Assembly: GCA_950295325.1 (NCBI GenBank)
Contig: OX485806.1
Coordinates: 45,813,169-45,877,168 of the forward strand
DNA: 64,000 bases
Source: Polytrichum commune
Lineage: Eukaryota; Streptophyta; Polytrichopsida; Polytrichales; Polytrichaceae
Direction: 5' to 3'
Position numbers and translations under genes: made by a program. Below the pieces are notes generated by a model that was not told the origin of the DNA, did not search any database, and saw nothing but the letters and a program-made list of their open reading frames with translations. Shown here in pieces: positions 59,503 through 64,000 of the stretch (its first letter is position 1; every line of letters starts with the position of its first letter).

Positions 59503-60001
59503 GGAGCCTACGGCAGATGAGCGGGAACGCGCCATGGGTTTTCTTACAAGTACCACGGCTGCTCACGGGCTTTAGGAAGGTCAGAGACGTTTCCTATTGG
59601 GGCAAGCTATGGATCTTAATAGCATTGTGTGGATAATTGGAATTTGTCTTGCTGCTCAACAACGTATGGATGACCAATTGCTTACTCTGAGGGCAGAGAA
59701 CAATGGTCAGGCGGCAATGGAGCCGCAATCCAAGGATCACATTGAGGTCAATGACACCGAGGGATTATTTCCTTTGAAACTTCATGTTGCGGAAAAGCTT
59801 CGAGCCCAACGTGTTTTTTCGGCTTTGGCCCAAGAGTTTGGGAAGTTGGAGGCCTATAAAATGTCTCCACTTCTATTTCTTGGTGATACTTCATATGTGG
59901 GTAGCTATTTAGCTACACAAACTGATTGTAGTGGAGAGGATACGCATTTGGATTCAAGTGCAGATGATGGGGGCAAAGGTGTTGCCCTCTCCACGGACTA
60001 G
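59503..60001 (+). pseudogene. Methyltransferase C-terminus of copy 2, out of frame
   Basis: After the frameshift, the reading matching copy 1 continues through a TAG at 59573-59575 (CAG in copy 1). It then gives GQAMDLNSIVWIIGICLAAQ and the same 120-residue tail, ending at UAG 59999-60001. So the C-terminal motifs are present in DNA but cannot be made from the main frame. Confidence 0.85.
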
Positions 60002-60007
60002 CAATCA
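59999..60007 (+). promoter_or_regulatory. Putative stop-readthrough site UAG-CAA-UCA, copy 2
   Basis: Identical in sequence and phase to 31055-31063 in copy 1. The pol frame follows in the same phase. Confidence 0.45.
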
Positions 60008-62947
60008 CAGGCTGTGCTGGCACCAAGTGGCAATCCTTCTATGAAGAAAGAAACCACGGAGTTTGACGATTGGCCAATTGAAGTGGGGCCAAAGCTTACT
60101 GGTGCCGAAGCACGAAAGGTACGGGCATTTATTCGCTCTTACCGTAATTGTTTTGCCTTTAGTCTTCATGATCTTGAAGGATATAAAGGTAAACATGTTC
60201 GTATTCAACTCGGGGACGACCACCATATTTTCAGACGGCCGTACAGACTTAGTACCTCTGAAAGGTTGGATGTTCAAACTCGATGTCAAGAATTATTGGC
60301 AGCGGAATTGATTGAACTCTCCAATGGAGAGTATGCTTGTGCCACGGTTATGCCTTCAAAGAAAGATATCTTTGGCAACTAGACGGAAAAACGGATGTGT
60401 GGTGATTATCATCCAGTCAACCGCAAGACCAAGTCAGATCGATATCCAATGCCGATGCCGGAGGAGTTGTTTGATGCACTGGGATTTTCTAGAATCTTCA
60501 GCACTCTGGATATCTTGAGGTCTGGTTATCAACAATTACCTTTGTTGTTGGGTGATCGGGTGAAGACCGCATTTTGGGAAATTGATAAAGATGGCAAGGA
60601 TCAACTTTATCATTGGAAATTTCTGCCATTTGGTCTCAATAATGCACCAGCTGAATTTCAGCGGGTGATGTACCAATTATTGGCTGGTTTGCTGTTTGCT
60701 AGATGTTACATTGATGATGTTATCATCTTTAGTAATAGTCCACAGGATCATGTGAGACATTTGCAAGCGGTATTTGAACGACTTCAACGGTGGGGACTCC
60801 GTTTACATCATGGAAAATGTAAGTTTTTCCATGATCAATTGTCCTATTTAGGCCACATGATTGTTCATGGCGGTCTTGGTGTGCAACAGGCGAAGGTAGA
60901 TGCTTTGCACAAAATTCCCGCACCTAGTGATGTACCACGGCTTCGTGCATTTCTAGGATTGGCAAATTATTATAGGAGGTTTGTCAAAAACTTTAGTTTG
61001 ATTGCCAAACCTCTTACCATTCTCACGGGGAAAGACCAACCATGGATTTGGAGTCGGGAACAATAACAGGCATTTGATACATTGAAGCAGAGGCTCGGTT
61101 CAACGCCAATGCTTCGACGCCCGGATGTGTCTAGAGCTTTTCAATTGCACACGGATTGGAATGCAGTGGGATTGGGAGCGGTATTGACATAGAAAGATGA
61201 AGAGGGAAAGGAATATGTGGTGGCTTATGCATCTAGAAGCAATAATAGTGCTGAATTTAATTATTCTTCTTATAAAGGCGAGGCCTTGGCGGCCGTTTGG
61301 GCCATTGCACATTTTCGACCTTATTTGTATGGGCAAAAATTTACTTTGGTGACTGATCATCAGTCTTTAAAATGGCTTATGGAATCAGATAAGCTCACCG
61401 GGAAACTTGCTAGGTGGGCATTGTTACTTCAGGAATATGATTTTGAAGTTGTTCACCGAGCAGGAATTGCCAACTTGGATGCAGACGGATTGTCTCGCAA
61501 TCCAAGTCCTTCAGATGAGGATTTAACTGGAGCCAGGTGGCATGGAGATTGTGATCGTGAGGCAGTACCGGGTTGGTATGCTGCCACATATCTCACAATG
61601 ATGTCGGGATTGGCTGCTGAGATCCTTGTAGAAGAACAAGATGGGGAGGTTGATAAATCTCTCGTTGTTAGTGATGTGTGGAAAGACCAGGCGGTCTTGC
61701 ACAAACTTCAACAAGGGATATTTCCTCTTGGACTATCTGCTATGGAGCGAGATAGAGGTAGTCATCGAATAACAAGGTTTCGTTGGGCAAACGGCTTGTT
61801 ATTTCATGTGTGGCCAAACGGAACGAGGTGCATCGTTCCAAGGCCAGATCAAAGAGCTTCTTTAGTGCGGAAATTGCACGAGGAGCTTGGACATTTTGGA
61901 GTGCGAAGGACACATTCTATGTTGCGCAACCAATATTGGTGAACTGGTATGTATCAACAGGTTGCTACTTATGTTTCCCGGTGTGAAGTATGTGACCGAG
62001 TCAGATCAAGTTTTAATACTTTATCACCTCAACTTCAACCTTTACCTATTATGAGCTTGGGATATCGTTGGTCTTTGGATTTTTCCGGACCGCTTACTAT
62101 CACTCCACGTGGGGCAAAGTATGTACTTGTGATGGTGGAGCATTTTAGTAAGTGGATTGAACTCGTGGCTCTTCCCCAAAATTCCTAAGAATTGGCAGCT
62201 ATGGCATTTCTTGATCGAGTTTTCGCACGGTTTGGAGCACCTGTAGAGGTGTTGACGGATCAAGGGAGAGAATTTCTGGGATCTTTCGAGGCTTTGTGTA
62301 CCAAGGCTTTGATTGATCATCAAACAACCTCCAAAGATCACCCTGAGGCAAATGGCTTAGCTGAACGAGTTGTTCAGACTGTCAAGCGCGGTTTGCGGAA
62401 GTATGGATTGCTTCATGGCAACCATCGCGATTGGGACTTGATGTTACCATGGATAGCAATGGGTTATCGTTTCAGCAGGCAAACAGCTTTGGCATCCTAT
62501 AGTCCTTACCAACTCTTGTATGGACGGGAACCAATTTTATCTAGCTCGGTGCGAGAGAAATTGGCTCCCGTAGTAAACTTGGATGATCCAGATGTTTGGG
62601 CTCAATGTCTTCATGACCGAGCAACGTTCTTCCAAAAGGCCATGCCTATGGCTATAGAGAACTTAAATATAGCTCAACATCGTGATACATTACGGTATGG
62701 CCGGATCCGCAGTGGAGCTTATCGACCTCAGGTTCGTAGATTTTCCAAAGGGGATTATGTTTACTTGCAACGGGAGGTGCCTACGACATTGGATGTCAAG
62801 GCTGGGCGCACGATTTTGCGGGTAAAAGATGTATTGCCAAGTGGTATATTATTGCTTGAAGGCAAGGATGGACGGGAATGTCGTGAGCATTTGTGGAGGC
62901 CACCTTCAACCTTCCAGCCTAACTTAGACGGTGTAACCCGCTGCTGA
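60002..62947 (+). pseudogene. Reverse transcriptase, RNase H and integrase of copy 2, several stops
   Basis: The same pol domains as copy 1 are present, with YIDD at 60707-60718. Premature stops are at 60380 (TAG for TGG), 61064 (TAA for CAA), 61190 (TAG for CAG) and 61940 (TGA for TGG). The TAA at 62186-62188 in the integrase core is shared with copy 1. Three extra bases near 60514 add one codon in the LD.RSGY motif. The integrase C-terminus, unlike that of copy 1, is in frame to 62891 (FSKGDYVYLQR, VLPSGILLLEGKDGR). The last 18 codons before the stop at 62945 are foreign sequence. Confidence 0.9.
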
Positions 62948-64000
62948 ACCGGTTTACATGGAAGTTACTCCCACCAAAATTAGATCTTCTCTTCTCCTTC
63001 TAAGTCTCGTGAAGGTGTTTGCATTCTTCTGTATCTCAATTCCGTAACATGCAGTTCCAATATCCTTATAAACTCTCTAAGAGTAGTTGGTCTAAGACTA
63101 CAAGTTTATGTTTCCCTGAATCTAATGTCAAGGTTTGGTGTTCCTAAACCTTTAAATAGATTTAGTAACATAATACTTTTCTCAATCAAGAATATTGTGT
63201 TCAAGGCCCTTTTATAATTCCCTAGGGGTAAAGTGTCCAAGTTGTCAAGTTTATGTTCCCCGAAAGTGCCCTTAACGAGAACACTTCTACAATATCTCTC
63301 AGTATGTAGTTTCTCTTAGATAATCTCTTAAATGGATAGGTTCCTTAGATCTTAAGATAATGTTCCCTACTTCTCTAATGTCAAGGTTAAGTGTTTGTGA
63401 AGGGAAATCATTCCTTAAGTCTAATATCTTGTAGATTCATTCTAACTCTTTCATGGTTTGAATGACTAGTGAGTCATTCATAAACCAAGAATGTTGTAAG
63501 AACGTTCGCAAGCATATTCTCTTGTTAACTTATATAGCCCGGTTTCAATATCTTTGAATATGAGAACATTCTTTGTAGGCTTACTCCTTATACTCAAAAG
63601 AGGTGGATAAGTTCTATCACCAATCCCCTAAGATGTCTTCTAAGGTTAGGGCTAAATTAAACCTAGTATTTTCCTCCTCAATTCTCTAATTATTTCTCCT
63701 TTAACACCTTGGATGGATTTGATAGGTATGATGTGAGGGGATGTTTTGATATGCTATTTGGCGGATCCTCCCCTTGTAGTGATTATGCTCTCATATGATG
63801 ACAGTGATGTGACCCCGTTAAATCAAATCCGAGGAGTTGCCTAAGCGTGGAGACATATACCTCAATACCCCCTTTATATTCAAGTATGTGGTACGTCCAC
63901 TTCTAGCCACTAAGTTAGCTATCATGAGAAACTCCCAAATTACAAATCATTGGTAGTTCATTCTAGGTAAATCTTCTTAGGTAAATCTCGTGTATAATGT
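62892..64000. other. Unidentified sequence replacing the 3' end of copy 2
   Basis: The sequence beginning TGTGGAGGCC at 62892 has no match in copy 1. It starts with TG at the breakpoint, so it may be the edge of an LTR element inserted in copy 2 that runs past the window end. Phrases such as CTCTAATGTCAAGGTT recur within it. No coding frame is recognised. Confidence 0.4.

Larger units (their letters stand above)
54269..62891 (+). mobile_element. Ty3/gypsy retrotransposon carrying a DNA methyltransferase, copy 2, 3' end missing
   Basis: The copy starts TGTCACGTGAGG at 54269, the same point as copy 1, with unrelated flank on the left; this confirms the element's 5' boundary. Order and sequence follow copy 1 closely up to GAGCATT at 62891, where they part. 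The PHD finger and 3' LTR are therefore absent here. Gag, protease and most of the methyltransferase form a single frame. Pol carries several stops. The leader has fewer 144-bp units than copy 1. Confidence 0.93.

Overview
The window looks like nuclear DNA of a large, transposon-rich land-plant genome. The main clue is a GOLDEN2-LIKE (GLK) transcription factor at 15320-16843, a family of green plants. PIF/Harbinger elements, several LTR retrotransposons and a decayed gene of a family I recall as DUF7869 fit this. Those companions suggest a seed-free plant (fern, lycophyte or bryophyte) to me, but the sequence alone does not fix the clade.

Layout. 1-5950: a PIF/Harbinger transposon with a transposase and a spliced Myb-like partner, its transposase split by a solo LTR (158-2518). 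5951-15319: mostly non-coding, with a second, dead Harbinger transposase (8889-9960), a possible set of small spliced exons (10699-12324) and two TA-flanked MITEs (12989-13445, 13684-14407). 15320-16843: the GLK gene in one uninterrupted frame. 21041-35731: one minus-strand DUF7869-type pseudogene, interrupted by a solo LTR (21932-23567) and by a 10-kb Ty3/gypsy element (25061-35177). 36082-41320: a 77-bp satellite split by an LTR-type element (36467-41132), which holds 313-bp tandem repeats and a pogo/Tigger DNA transposon (38510-40559). About 44.9-49.2 kb: remains of an unrelated Ty3/gypsy element. 49.6-51.2 kb: short tandem repeats and a hAT-like MITE (50500-51037). 54269-62891: a second copy of the 10-kb gypsy element, cut off at its 3' end.

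The most notable object is that two-copy gypsy element. Between the aspartic protease and the reverse transcriptase it carries a full C5-cytosine DNA methyltransferase domain: a FGGIG motif I, a WPCQ catalytic motif IV, an ENV motif VI, an HRPRWFW motif VIII, and C-terminal motifs including FLLGQAMD. Copy 1 has the methyltransferase in one unbroken frame. Copy 2 has gag, protease and most of the methyltransferase in one 1199-residue frame. Both copies have an in-frame UAG-CAA-UCA between methyltransferase and reverse transcriptase, which fits the known CAR-YYA stop-readthrough context. Copy 1 also keeps a decayed PHD finger after the integrase. Such an element would pair a DNA-methylating enzyme with a possible histone-tail reader. 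Neither copy is intact across pol, so any present activity is uncertain.
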